Of a DNA stretch of 64,000 nucleotides, positions 1 to 7,206 are shown one piece after another. The stretch lies in assembly GCF_009696065.1 (NCBI RefSeq), contig NZ_VUMS01000010.1, positions 54,860-118,859 on the forward strand, read 5' to 3'. The notes under the pieces were generated by a model that was given only the letters and a program-made list of their open reading frames with translations, ran no database searches and was not told where the DNA came from. Position 1 is the first letter of the stretch; each line of letters starts with the position of its first letter. The stretch is from Oliverpabstia intestinalis. GTDB lineage: Bacteria > Bacillota > Clostridia > Lachnospirales > Lachnospiraceae. A program made the translations under genes and the position numbers.

Positions 1-551
1 CCTTCCCCGGAACACGGTGCGTCTACCAGAATCTTATCAAAAAACTCCGGCAGTATCTTCGCCAGTTTCTCCGATGTTTCACTGGTTACATAAATATTGG
101 GAATTCCCATCAGTTCCAGATTCTTCAACAGCGCTTTTGCCCTGCTGTTACTGATATCATTAGCAAGAAGCAGTCCTTCCCCGTTCAGTTTTGCACCAAG
201 CTCGGTCGCTTTTCCTCCCGGTGCCGCGCACAGATCCAGCACATAATCACCCGGTTCCGGCGACAGACGGTTGGCAGGTGTCATTGCACTCGGTTCCTGC
301 AGATAATACAATCCCGCATAATAATACGGATCTTTCGCCGGTGTACCGGTCCCGTACGTATATCCGTTGTCGATCCAGGGTATTTTTTTCAACAAGAAAG
401 GTGTACGGGTCAGGAACTCCTCTCCCGTCACCTTTCTTCGGTTCAGACGCAGACCGTTTTCCGGCTGTCTGTCATAGCTTTCTTTAAATGCTTGATATTC
501 ATCCCCCAGAAGGATTTCCATCTCCTTCTGGAATTTCTCAGGTAAGTGCAT
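1..551 (-). CDS. RsmF-like rRNA/tRNA m5C methyltransferase (NOL1/NOP2/sun family), 3' part cut by window edge
   Basis: This gene runs off the left edge; only about 183 N-terminal residues are visible. The translated start is MHLPEKFQKEMEILLG, followed by a short N-terminal domain and then the SAM-binding motif DLCAAPGGKATEL near residue 108 and DKILVDAPCSGEG at the edge, which carries one of the two conserved cysteine positions of NOL1/NOP2/sun RNA (cytosine-5) methyltransferases. AAGGAAG lies eight bases before the ATG and supports this start. It starts 51 bases after relQ, so the two are probably co-transcribed. RsmF-type enzymes methylate rRNA or tRNA cytosines; the exact target cannot be told from this fragment. 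Confidence 0.88.
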   Translation of the reverse strand, partial: MHLPEKFQKEMEILLGDEYQAFKESYDRQPENGLRLNRRKVTGEEFLTRTPFLLKKIPWIDNGYTYGTGTPAKDPYYYAGLYYLQEPSAMTPANRLSPEPGDYVLDLCAAPGGKATELGAKLNGEGLLLANDISNSRAKALLKNLELMGIPNIYVTSETSEKLAKILPEFFDKILVDAPCSGE

Positions 552-602
552 CTGTATTCTTCCTTTTTCTCATAGTAAATGTCATAAAACAATTTCTCTG
601 TT

Positions 603-1430
603 TTACAGGTTCTGATCCCATCCCTCGCTCGTCACCGCCTGGGCACAATACCCTTCCGCAATAATATCAAGTTGTTGATGAAACCGCTTGAGTTGCTGCA
701 GATCGTTGGATGCATAGATCCGGTAAAACTCATCCTGTATCTTCTCCACCTCTCTGCGATTGGACTTCTGATACAAATTCTCAATGTTCTGTAAAATATC
801 CATCACCAGATTACGCTGCATCAGAGAAGAATTCTGTGCATTCATAATTTCATTTCGCACCGAAGACATTTCACCGTCCAGTGCAATAATCGCCTGCGCC
901 GCATTCGCAAGCCGTTCTTTGACATATGGTGGAATATTTGTCTTATATTTATACTGCAGAGAATGCTCGATGGTTGCCCAGAAATTCATTGCCATCGTTC
1001 GTATCTGAATCTCTGCCTGGATCTTTTTCGGACCATTTAATGTCTCTACATGATAATAAATAACCAGATGATAGCTTCGGTAACCACTCTCTTTCTGATG
1101 TGCAATATAATCTTTGATACATTTGATTTCCATATCGGAACGCCCGGCGATCAGATCCGACACCCTTTGAATATCTTCCACAAACTGACAGATGATCCTG
1201 ATGCCTGCAATATCTTCTACCTGTTCTTCCATTTCCTCAAACGGAATGTTCTTTCGTTTCATTTTTTCCAGAATACTGGTAATGCTTTTTACACGTCCTG
1301 TGACCTGTTCGATGGGAGAATACAATCCCCGTTCCCTGTGTTCCAGGCTCAGATGTTGGAACTTTTCTACCAGTTCTGTAACAGCCTGCTCGTAGGGACT
1401 GAGTATTTCACGCCATAATTGTATTTCCAT
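603..1430 (-). CDS. relQ: RelQ/YjbM-type small alarmone synthetase (GTP pyrophosphokinase family)
   Basis: The protein (275 aa) is a single RelA/SpoT-type synthetase domain without the HD hydrolase, TGS or ACT domains of long RSH enzymes. Recognisable motifs are EDIAGIRIIC (about residue 72), DYIAHQKESGYRSYHLV (about 107) and AEIQIRTMAMNFWATIEHS (about 139), all characteristic of RelQ. Such enzymes transfer pyrophosphate from ATP to GDP/GTP to make (p)ppGpp in the cytosol and form tetramers. It is about 60 residues longer than B. subtilis YjbM; the extra C-terminal part is helical-looking and charged. A good promoter with an extended -10 lies just upstream. It heads a probable two-gene unit with the methyltransferase. 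An HD-type hydrolase of the same signalling system lies at 62638-63237. Confidence 0.9.
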   Translation of the reverse strand: MEIQLWREILSPYEQAVTELVEKFQHLSLEHRERGLYSPIEQVTGRVKSITSILEKMKRKNIPFEEMEEQVEDIAGIRIICQFVEDIQRVSDLIAGRSDMEIKCIKDYIAHQKESGYRSYHLVIYYHVETLNGPKKIQAEIQIRTMAMNFWATIEHSLQYKYKTNIPPYVKERLANAAQAIIALDGEMSSVRNEIMNAQNSSLMQRNLVMDILQNIENLYQKSNRREVEKIQDEFYRIYASNDLQQLKRFHQQLDIIAEGYCAQAVTSEGWDQNL

Positions 1431-1476
1431 GTTAACCTCTCCTTATTCTGTCGTCATAATCTAGTCTCTTTCGTAC

Positions 1477-1506
1477 ATTATAACATACTTTGCCAGTCAG
1501 GAAAAC
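1477..1506 (-). promoter_or_regulatory. Probable sigma-A promoter of relQ
   Basis: On the minus strand a perfect TATAAT preceded by TGT (extended -10) lies at 1482-1477, with a weak TTTTCC -35 17 bases upstream. It is about 45 bases before the relQ start codon, with a AAGGAG ribosome binding site between. Confidence 0.6.
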
Positions 1507-1591
1507 ACTTCGCTGGTCAGTAACTTTCCTCATCCTATATATCCTATGCTTTTCCCTGCCTTTTCAGAACTTCAATTTTAATGTTTTCCAG

Positions 1592-1625
1592 AGAAAAAGG
1601 CTGCCGCGCCGCGACAGCCCTCTTT
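1592..1625 (-). terminator. Intrinsic terminator downstream of pepD
   Basis: A nine-pair GC-rich stem (GGCTGTCGC / GCGGCAGCC, one G-U pair) is followed on the minus strand by TTTTTCT. It is reached from pepD only after crossing the dispersed repeat 1647-1879, so that repeat lies in the pepD 3' untranslated region. T-rich flanks on both sides could make it bidirectional. Confidence 0.75.
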
Positions 1626-1646
1626 TTCACTTTTTCTGTAATTTTC

Positions 1647-1879
1647 GTAACTGTTCAGTACCTTCACAGTTACGAGCCAGAATGCATTTAAACAATAAAA
1701 TCACGCTTTGCGAGTTTTTATCGTTATCGCGGCACTCCTCAAGGTTCCGTGCAAGCACGGACTTTGACTCGTTGCTCGCGTAAATCACCTTCGGTGATGG
1801 CATTTTGGCTTGTATGTCTCGGGATTTTGACATATTCATGTCAAAACACCCCGCGGGACAGTGGCTACTGAATAGTTAC
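1647..1879 (+). repeat. Composite multi-hairpin dispersed repeat, long form (233 bp)
   Basis: Bounded by GTAACTGTTCAGTAC and, at the far end, CTACTGAATAGTTAC (an imperfect inverted copy). Internal pairs: the 27-bp end hairpin GTAACTGTT-N9-CACAGTTAC, AGCC(A)AAATGC with GCATTTTGGCT, CACC-TTC-GGTG, and a nested hairpin around TTTTGACAT-ATT-CATGTCAAAA closed by TGTC/GACA. This copy carries an extra block of about 84 bases that holds CCGTGC-AA-GCACGG and is shared with the copy at 63819. The element ends ten bases from the pepD stop codon. Confidence 0.9.
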
Positions 1880-1889
1880 TAATTTTCAT

Positions 1890-3347
1890 TTATCTGATCG
1901 TATTCATTTTCTCCAGAGTGCGTACCAGATACTTCCACATTTTTTCCGTTGACGGAATGGACAGTTTTTCTTCCGTTGTATGAATATCAATCATGGTCGG
2001 TCCGAAAGATACACAGTCCAGACCTGGGATTTTGTCATAAAACAGACCACATTCCAGGCCTGCATGAATCGCTTTCACTACCGGTTTCTCACCAAAAAGT
2101 TCTTCATATACATCTGCCATCAGATCTCTCATCCTGGAATCTTTCCTGTACTCCCATGCCGGATAATCACCCTGTTCTTCATAAGATCCTCCCAGGAATT
2201 CTGTCAGATACTGTAATTTTGCAGACAGATGCTCTTTTGCGCTTCCCACAGAACTTCTCACACTGCTGGTGGAATATAACGCATCTTTTCCCAGTTTCAG
2301 GATGCCAAGATTACTGGAGGTTTCTACCAGTCCTTCGATTTCTCCGCTCATCTTCTCAATGCCAAACGGTACATGTACAAGATAAAATACAACTTTTTCT
2401 TTACTGACCATAGAAAGTGCCTGCACAGTTTCTTCTTTTCCCGTTGTTACGGAAATAGTGATTCCTTCATCACTTCCTGCATACTCAGTGCGAAGATCTT
2501 TCTGCAGTTTTTCAGCTGTGATTTTCGCTTCCGCCAGGTCTTCCTCACCAAGAACCAGTGTTGCCTTACAACTTCTTGTAATTGCATTATCTTTCGTTCC
2601 GCCGGACAGATCTTTGATGCTGTATGCAGTCTTCTGTCCCAGCTCATACAGGAAAAGACCCATCAGTTTATTGGCATTTGCACGATTTTTATCGATTTCT
2701 GCTCCGGAATGTCCACCATTAAGACCATCGATCAGAACTTCAGTTACTACTCCTTCCATTTCCTGATATTCTACAGGGATCCGGCTGGTTCCGCTTAATC
2801 CTCCGGCACAGCTGATCCACAGATATCCTTCTTCCTCAGAATCCATGTTGATCATATGTGTTCCTTTCAGTACGGAAGTATCCAGTGCCTTTGCTCCCAG
2901 AAGTCCGATTTCTTCGTCTGTGGTAATCACACACTCAAGTGCCGGATGTTTTAATGTATCATCATCCAGAATTGCCAGCATATAGGCAACAGCGATTCCG
3001 TCATCACCGCCAAGGGTTGTTCCCTCTGCTGTCAGATAGTCTCCTTCCACTTTCAGTTTCAGACCATCTTTTGTAAAATCATGATCTGAATCCGGTGTCT
3101 TTTCTGCAACCATATCACAATGTCCCTGTAAAATAGTAATCGGAGCATCTTCATAACCGGCAGATGCCTCTTTATAGATCACTACATTGTACGCCTCATC
3201 CTGATAATATTTCAGATTTCTTTCTTTCGCAAAGGAAACAAGATAATCACTGATTTCTTTCATGTTGGTGGAGCCATGTGGAATCTCACACAATTTTTCA
3301 AAAAAATAAAATACTTTTTCCGGTTTTAATCCTTCTAATGCTGTCAT
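1890..3347 (-). CDS. pepD: Aminoacyl-histidine dipeptidase PepD (M20 family)
   Basis: A 485-residue cytosolic metallopeptidase of the M20C (Xaa-His dipeptidase) type, full length for the family. The metal-binding and catalytic pattern is visible: GHCDMV (about residue 76), GTTLGGDDGIAVAYML (about 111), TTDEEIGLLGA (about 142, with the general base Glu and a metal-ligand Glu), NMDSEEEG (about 168), and a final metal His in DIHTTEEKL near residue 459. PepD enzymes hydrolyse a broad set of dipeptides, notably carnosine-like Xaa-His, using two zinc ions. The gene stands alone between ylbJ (divergent) and relQ; its 3' untranslated region contains the long dispersed repeat and then a terminator. 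Confidence 0.93.
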   Translation of the reverse strand: MTALEGLKPEKVFYFFEKLCEIPHGSTNMKEISDYLVSFAKERNLKYYQDEAYNVVIYKEASAGYEDAPITILQGHCDMVAEKTPDSDHDFTKDGLKLKVEGDYLTAEGTTLGGDDGIAVAYMLAILDDDTLKHPALECVITTDEEIGLLGAKALDTSVLKGTHMINMDSEEEGYLWISCAGGLSGTSRIPVEYQEMEGVVTEVLIDGLNGGHSGAEIDKNRANANKLMGLFLYELGQKTAYSIKDLSGGTKDNAITRSCKATLVLGEEDLAEAKITAEKLQKDLRTEYAGSDEGITISVTTGKEETVQALSMVSKEKVVFYLVHVPFGIEKMSGEIEGLVETSSNLGILKLGKDALYSTSSVRSSVGSAKEHLSAKLQYLTEFLGGSYEEQGDYPAWEYRKDSRMRDLMADVYEELFGEKPVVKAIHAGLECGLFYDKIPGLDCVSFGPTMIDIHTTEEKLSIPSTEKMWKYLVRTLEKMNTIR

Positions 3348-3491
3348 TTGCTATAACCTCCTGTAATCTGACGTACTCCGTTCGCATCGTCAGTTTTTGA
3401 GCCGCATACCTTACCCTCCGGCCGCAATACATTTATTTTAGAATAAATACATTCAAAAATCAAGGCATATATATAACCAGCCCCATTGAGA

Positions 3492-3518
3492 GTCACTGTT
3501 CGCTCTGTTCCCGGTAAC
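3492..3518. repeat. Solo 27-bp palindromic module
   Basis: GTCACTGTT-N9-CCCGGTAAC, an imperfect palindrome of exactly 27 bases, the same length and end sequence as the first hairpin of the dispersed repeat. It closely matches the copy at 44070-44096 (shared ..ACTGTTC.CTC.GTTCCCGGTAAC pattern). It lies in the leader of ylbJ. Confidence 0.65.
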
Positions 3519-3569
3519 ACGCTTTACCCAATGAGCCGTCACTGTAATATCAACTGTAAGGAGATGTCC

Positions 3570-4517
3570 ATGCGTTCTGTAATTCTGTGTATCCTTCTCT
3601 TTTTCGTTTTTATTTATCTGCTGTGTTTTCCCCAGGAAGCTTTTCAGTCCTCTGCCTCCGGAGTAACACTCTGGTTTTTTCATGTGCTTCCTTCTCTGCT
3701 TCCCTTTATGATTTTCTCGGACTTTTTCATTCATACCGGTCTGGTCTCGGTATTGCTTCGAAAGATCAAAACTGTCTTCCGCTTTTTATTCGGGCTTTCT
3801 ATGTACGGCTCCTATGCACTCCTGCTTGGCCTTATCTGTGGGTATCCTATGGGCGCAAAACTGACTGCTGATCTGTTCCGTGAGGGAAAAATCACCAAAA
3901 GTGAAGCGCAGTACCTGCTGACATTCTGTAATAATCCGGGACCTGTGTTTATCAGCTCCTATATTCTCACAGACACCCTCCATCTTTCTCACGCTTCCGG
4001 ATATACCTTTTTTATTTTGTATCTTTCTTTATATCTTACTTCGCTGATTTTCCGTCTGATCCTCCGGCCGGACTGTCGTGATGTCACTGTCCCCTCGGAT
4101 TCTCCGTCGGCACAGACACTCCGCCATTCTCTCAGCCATATGGTCGATGCTTCCATCATGCACGCATTTGAATCTGTCACCAAACTGGGAGGCTATATCA
4201 TCCTGTTTTCTATTCTGGCATCTCTGGTGGTGCATCTCACTGCTCCCGTGCCTGTACTATCGTTATTTCTCACCGGATTCACGGAAATGACTACCGGAAT
4301 CGCCCTTGTTGGTGCTTCTTCTATGCACTTGCCCCTCCGTTACCTTCTTTCCCTGACTTTTGCCTCTTTTGGTGGATTGTCCTGTATAGCACAAACAAGG
4401 GGAATGCTCTGCGGCACTCCCCTCTCGATTCGTACTTATATTGCAGGAAAAACAGTTCATGGAATCTGTACCCTGCTGGTTGGCTGGCTCTTACTCTTCA
4501 TCCAGACCTTCCAGTGA
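3570..4517 (+). CDS. YlbJ-like sporulation integral membrane protein
   Basis: A 315-residue, very hydrophobic protein with about eight membrane segments, starting with a signal-anchor helix (ILCILLFFVFIYLLCF). Family-like pieces include WFFHVLPSLLPFMIFSDFF, LLGLICGYPMGAKLTADL and CNNPGPVFISSYI, typical of YlbJ, a membrane protein needed for spore cortex formation in Bacillus. The ATG at 3570 is chosen because AAGGAG lies six bases upstream; an ATG two codons earlier directly abuts that site. It is shorter than B. subtilis YlbJ (about 400 aa). The neighbouring coaD and rsmD support the identity, as these genes are neighbours in Bacillus. It is convergent with, and overlaps by 27 bases, the next gene on the minus strand. 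Confidence 0.8.
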   Translation: MRSVILCILLFFVFIYLLCFPQEAFQSSASGVTLWFFHVLPSLLPFMIFSDFFIHTGLVSVLLRKIKTVFRFLFGLSMYGSYALLLGLICGYPMGAKLTADLFREGKITKSEAQYLLTFCNNPGPVFISSYILTDTLHLSHASGYTFFILYLSLYLTSLIFRLILRPDCRDVTVPSDSPSAQTLRHSLSHMVDASIMHAFESVTKLGGYIILFSILASLVVHLTAPVPVLSLFLTGFTEMTTGIALVGASSMHLPLRYLLSLTFASFGGLSCIAQTRGMLCGTPLSIRTYIAGKTVHGICTLLVGWLLLFIQTFQ

Positions 4518-5105
4518 AGCATCTGCTTCTGCAGTTTCTTCTGTTTCTGTTGTCTCCGCACCGGATACCTGTGGTGCCAGTTCGGATCTGTTCTGTCTTA
4601 CTACATCATAGCAACTCTGAATGGATGTAAGATAATTTTTGTACTTTTCTCCTGATTCATTGATTGCAGTAGCAAGAATCTGTTCCATGTTTGCCATCAT
4701 ATCATCGGTATATGAAATAGCACTCAGACGAATATTATTTGCATCCATTGTTGCTTCATCCAGAATCTGCTGTGCCTGTTTGTTTGCATTGGCAATAGTC
4801 TCATTTGCCTGTGCATATGCCTGCTGCATTACTTCATGCTGGCTGACCATCTCTTTGGTCTTAGCCTGTGCTTCTGCGATCAGGCTGTCTGCTTTTGCCT
4901 GTGCATCAGCCAGTATCGCATCTTTATTGCTGATGATCTTCTGATATCTTTTGATCTCATCCGGTGTTTTCAGACGAAGTTCTCTTAACAGTTCTTCCAG
5001 TTCTTCTTTATTGACAACAATCTTTGTTGTAGATAATGGCTGATATTTACAGCTTTCTACAAATTCTTCGATTTCTTCAATAATCTGTTCAATTCTGCTG
5101 CTCAT
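4491..5105 (-). CDS. Coiled-coil protein of unknown function (coaD operon)
   Basis: 204 residues without membrane segments or signal peptide. Residues 50-150 form a long Ala/Gln/Glu-rich amphipathic helix (ADAQAKADSLIAEAQAKTKE and similar), typical of coiled coils such as DivIVA-like or ATPase peripheral-stalk proteins; the last 25 residues are acidic (TTETEETAEADASLEGLDEE). I do not recognise a defined family. It is the last gene of the mgsA-rsmD-coaD unit, 35 bases after coaD, with a good ribosome binding site (AAGGAGAGAAG). A cell-division or envelope scaffold role is conceivable but unproven. The last nine codons overlap the convergent ylbJ gene, so the two transcripts are antisense there. 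Confidence 0.75.
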   Translation of the reverse strand: MSSRIEQIIEEIEEFVESCKYQPLSTTKIVVNKEELEELLRELRLKTPDEIKRYQKIISNKDAILADAQAKADSLIAEAQAKTKEMVSQHEVMQQAYAQANETIANANKQAQQILDEATMDANNIRLSAISYTDDMMANMEQILATAINESGEKYKNYLTSIQSCYDVVRQNRSELAPQVSGAETTETEETAEADASLEGLDEE

Positions 5106-5140
5106 CTTTCTTCTCTCCTTATCGATAAGTTCCTGCTTTA

Positions 5141-5620
5141 CTATTTTTTTAATTTTTTATGTACCTCATCCATCACAAATCCAGGTACAAATTTGGAAAT
5201 ATCACCGCCGAACGCTGCCACTTCCTTTACTGTTGTTGAACTGAGATAAGCATATTCCAGACTGGTTGTCAGAAACATTGTATCCACATCCGGTGCCAGC
5301 ACGCGGTTGGTCTGCGCCATCTGCAGTTCATATTCAAAATCTGTGATTGCCCGAAGGCCACGGATAATCACTTTCGCTTTACACTGTCTGGCAAAATCCA
5401 CAGACAGTCCACTAAATGCGACGATCTCCACATTTGTCAGATCTTTGGTCGCCTCGTTTAATATTCTAACACGTTCTTCCACAGAAAACAACGGACTTTT
5501 TGTAGAATTGTGTAAAACGCCCACAATCACTTTATCAAAAAGCTCTGCGCCCCGTGATATTACATCTAAATGTCCATTTGTAACCGGATCAAACGAACCA
5601 GGATAAACAGCAGTTGTCAT
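5141..5620 (-). CDS. coaD: Phosphopantetheine adenylyltransferase
   Basis: 159 residues, the usual length. The nucleotidyltransferase signature [16 protein letters not shown] at residue 5 contains the T/HxGH motif that binds ATP, and [11 protein letters not shown] near residue 124 is the conserved C-terminal active-site strand. CoaD makes dephospho-CoA from 4'-phosphopantetheine and ATP, the fourth step of coenzyme A synthesis, as a cytosolic hexamer. Its ATG overlaps the rsmD stop codon (ATGA), so the two genes are translationally coupled, a very common arrangement in Firmicutes. Confidence 0.97.
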   Translation of the reverse strand: MTTAVYPGSFDPVTNGHLDVISRGAELFDKVIVGVLHNSTKSPLFSVEERVRILNEATKDLTNVEIVAFSGLSVDFARQCKAKVIIRGLRAITDFEYELQMAQTNRVLAPDVDTMFLTTSLEYAYLSSTTVKEVAAFGGDISKFVPGFVMDEVHKKLKK

Positions 5621-6177
5621 AATTCTCCTCTTTTTTTCAGAAATACGTGCTGATTTGTCTTGTATTTCTTCACTTTTATGATTTCATAACCAAGTTCCTC
5701 CGCCCGCTCCCAGGTAACATCCAGTGACTCCTCGATGATGATCTGTGTATCTTCATCAACAAGAGTAGTTCCCTGTAACGCTTCCAGAACCTGAAATTCC
5801 AGTCCTTTTCCATATGGCGGATCCATAAAGATCCAGGAAAAGGCATCCTCTCCATCCAGCTTGTTCACCGCAGACACCGCGTCCGTCACCAACAGAGTAG
5901 CATCCTCTTTCAATCTGGTAAATGCCAGATTCTCCCGGATACACTCTGCTGCTTTCCTCTGTTGCTCCACAAACACACACCAGGAGGCACCGCGGCTTAA
6001 CGCCTCGATACCAATGCCACCGCTTCCCGCAAACAAATCCAGAAATCTGCTGTCTGCTATGGATGGCTGAATCATATTAAATAATGTCTCTTTAATTCGA
6101 TCGGTAGTCGGTCTGGTGTCCATACCCTCTATGGTTTTAAGACGCAGACTACGTGCTTTTCCCGCAATTACTCTCAT
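5617..6177 (-). CDS. rsmD: 16S rRNA (guanine(966)-N(2))-methyltransferase RsmD
   Basis: 186 residues with the Rossmann methyltransferase fold: N-terminal [18 protein letters not shown]-binding [19 protein letters not shown] (about residue 46) and the catalytic FMDPPYG (about residue 117) of N2-guanine methyltransferases. RsmD methylates G966 of 16S rRNA in the assembled small subunit. It lies between mgsA and coaD and overlaps coaD by four bases. Confidence 0.95.
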   Translation of the reverse strand: MRVIAGKARSLRLKTIEGMDTRPTTDRIKETLFNMIQPSIADSRFLDLFAGSGGIGIEALSRGASWCVFVEQQRKAAECIRENLAFTRLKEDATLLVTDAVSAVNKLDGEDAFSWIFMDPPYGKGLEFQVLEALQGTTLVDEDTQIIIEESLDVTWERAEELGYEIIKVKKYKTNQHVFLKKRGEL

Positions 6178-6211
6178 ATCTTTTATTTTCTTTCTTATCT
6201 CTTCTTATCTT

Positions 6212-6257
6212 GTGACTGTTCAGCGCCCTCGCGGGATACTACCTGCCGAATCGTTAC
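6212..6257 (+). repeat. Internally deleted mini-copy of the dispersed repeat (46 bp)
   Basis: The left part GTGACTGTTCAGCGCC matches the repeat's left end, and directly joined to it CTCGCGGGATACTACCTGC... matches its right end through ATCGTTAC. Everything between is missing. The copy ends one base before the mgsA stop codon (6259), and lies in the mgsA-rsmD spacer. Confidence 0.7.
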
Positions 6258-6258
6258 C

Positions 6259-6651
6259 TTATATCTGGTTTCTCCAGTCAAGGTCGCCTCTGTCAAGTCC
6301 CAGAATCAGTGACTCTGCCGTTGCAATATTGGTTGCTACCGGGATATTGTACTGATCACAACAGCTTGCAATCTGGTACACGTTCGGTTCCTTCGGACTT
6401 GTCATGTTCGGATTGTGAAATAAAATCACCAGATCCATAGCGTTTCTCTCGATCATCGCCATAAACTGCTTATCTCCGCCCACAGACCCTGCCAGGAACT
6501 TATGCACTCTCAGATTAGTAACTTCCTCAATTCGCCGGCCGGTAGTGCCCGTTGCGTATATTTCATGTTTTCCCAAAATCCCTTTATACGCAATACAAAA
6601 ATCTTCAATCAATGTTTTTTTGCTGTTATGCGCAATAATGCCAATGTTCAT
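6259..6651 (-). CDS. mgsA: Methylglyoxal synthase
   Basis: 130 residues, close to the usual size. Motifs match MgsA: NIGIIAHNSKK at the N-terminus (phosphate-binding His and Lys), ATGTTGRRIEE (about 33), LAGSVGGDKQ (about 53, containing the catalytic Asp position region), and the Asp/His-containing VILFHNP and VATNIATAESLI. The enzyme turns dihydroxyacetone phosphate into methylglyoxal and phosphate, a glycolytic bypass used when phosphate is scarce or sugar phosphates build up. It is the first gene of a likely mgsA-rsmD-coaD-coiled-coil operon driven by the promoter at 6686-6714. Confidence 0.93.
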   Translation of the reverse strand: MNIGIIAHNSKKTLIEDFCIAYKGILGKHEIYATGTTGRRIEEVTNLRVHKFLAGSVGGDKQFMAMIERNAMDLVILFHNPNMTSPKEPNVYQIASCCDQYNIPVATNIATAESLILGLDRGDLDWRNQI

Positions 6652-6685
6652 CCTCTAACCCGCCCTCTCATCCAAATATAGTTTT

Positions 6686-6714
6686 ATTATATCAAATCAC
6701 CTGGTTATCTGCAA
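6686..6714 (-). promoter_or_regulatory. Sigma-A promoter of mgsA operon
   Basis: Minus-strand TTGCAG (6714-6709), 17-base spacer, perfect TATAAT (6691-6686), about 35 bases before the mgsA ATG. Confidence 0.75.
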
Positions 6715-6796
6715 TTGTTTTTGTAAGTTTGTACCAAAAAATCTAAGGTTATCCAGTATTTGCAAAAACTTCTAGTGTTATTTTTTTCTCCTGTCA

Positions 6797-6846
6797 CATA
6801 CTAACAGCGTAACAACAAGTTACACACACGTAACTGTTTCATACTA
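6797..6846 (+). promoter_or_regulatory. Candidate forespore (sigma-G-like) -10 sites before the spore protein gene
   Basis: CATACTA occurs twice, at 6797-6803 and 6840-6846, matching the CATNNTA -10 pattern of sigma-G promoters expected for small acid-soluble spore protein genes. No convincing -35 was found for either, so this is tentative. Confidence 0.4.
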
Positions 6847-6856
6847 TCACAGTTAC
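6830..6856. repeat. Solo 27-bp palindromic module
   Basis: GTAACTGTT-N9-CACAGTTAC, identical in arms and length to the first hairpin of the dispersed repeat, located 30 bases before the spore protein start codon. It contains one of the CATACTA -10-like sites in its loop. Confidence 0.65.
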
Positions 6857-6885
6857 CAAAAAACAAGTCAAGGAGGAAACCAATC

Positions 6886-7119
6886 ATGTCCAAAACTTCT
6901 ACTAACACAGCAGCAGTACCAGAAGCAAAAGGTGCGTTAGACCGTTTCAAATTTGAAGTAGCAAACGAACTGGGTGTACCCCTTTCTGACGGGTATAACG
7001 GAAACCTGACCTCAAAGCAGAACGGATCTGTCGGTGGCTATATGGTCAAGAAAATGATCGAAGCTCAGGAAAAACAGATGAGCCAGGGATCCGGTTATAC
7101 AGGCGGAAGCATGCAGTAA
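6886..7119 (+). CDS. Alpha/beta-type small acid-soluble spore protein
   Basis: 77 residues. The two conserved blocks are present: ALDRFKFEVANELGV (about residues 17-31), which contains the Glu-aliphatic-Ala-type cleavage site of germination protease GPR (FEVANE), and NGSVGGYMVKKMIEAQEK (about 47-64). These proteins coat and stiffen DNA in the dormant spore and protect it from UV and heat, then serve as an amino-acid source on germination. AAGGAGG lies nine bases upstream of the ATG. Monocistronic: it has its own upstream region and a strong terminator after the stop. Its presence is the clearest sign that the organism sporulates. Confidence 0.93.
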   Translation: MSKTSTNTAAVPEAKGALDRFKFEVANELGVPLSDGYNGNLTSKQNGSVGGYMVKKMIEAQEKQMSQGSGYTGGSMQ

Positions 7120-7147
7120 TCGACTGCTGACTTCCTGAACGCACAAA

Positions 7148-7182
7148 ATCTCCCGGGAAAACGCTCTCCCCGGGAGATTTTT
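7148..7182 (+). terminator. Terminator of the spore protein gene
   Basis: Perfect ten-pair stem ATCTCCCGGG / CCCGGGAGAT with an 11-base loop followed by TTTTT. Confidence 0.9.
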
Positions 7183-7206
7183 CGTTGCATTGTTTTTCAG
7201 TCTCTA

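Noticed and set aside
1647..1879. CRISPR array
   Set aside because: The repeats are dispersed singly over 62 kb, not in tandem with spacers; no cas genes.
3486..3569. Upstream in-frame extension of ylbJ
   Set aside because: It runs through the palindromic module and lacks a ribosome site; the ATG at 3570 has AAGGAG at the right distance.
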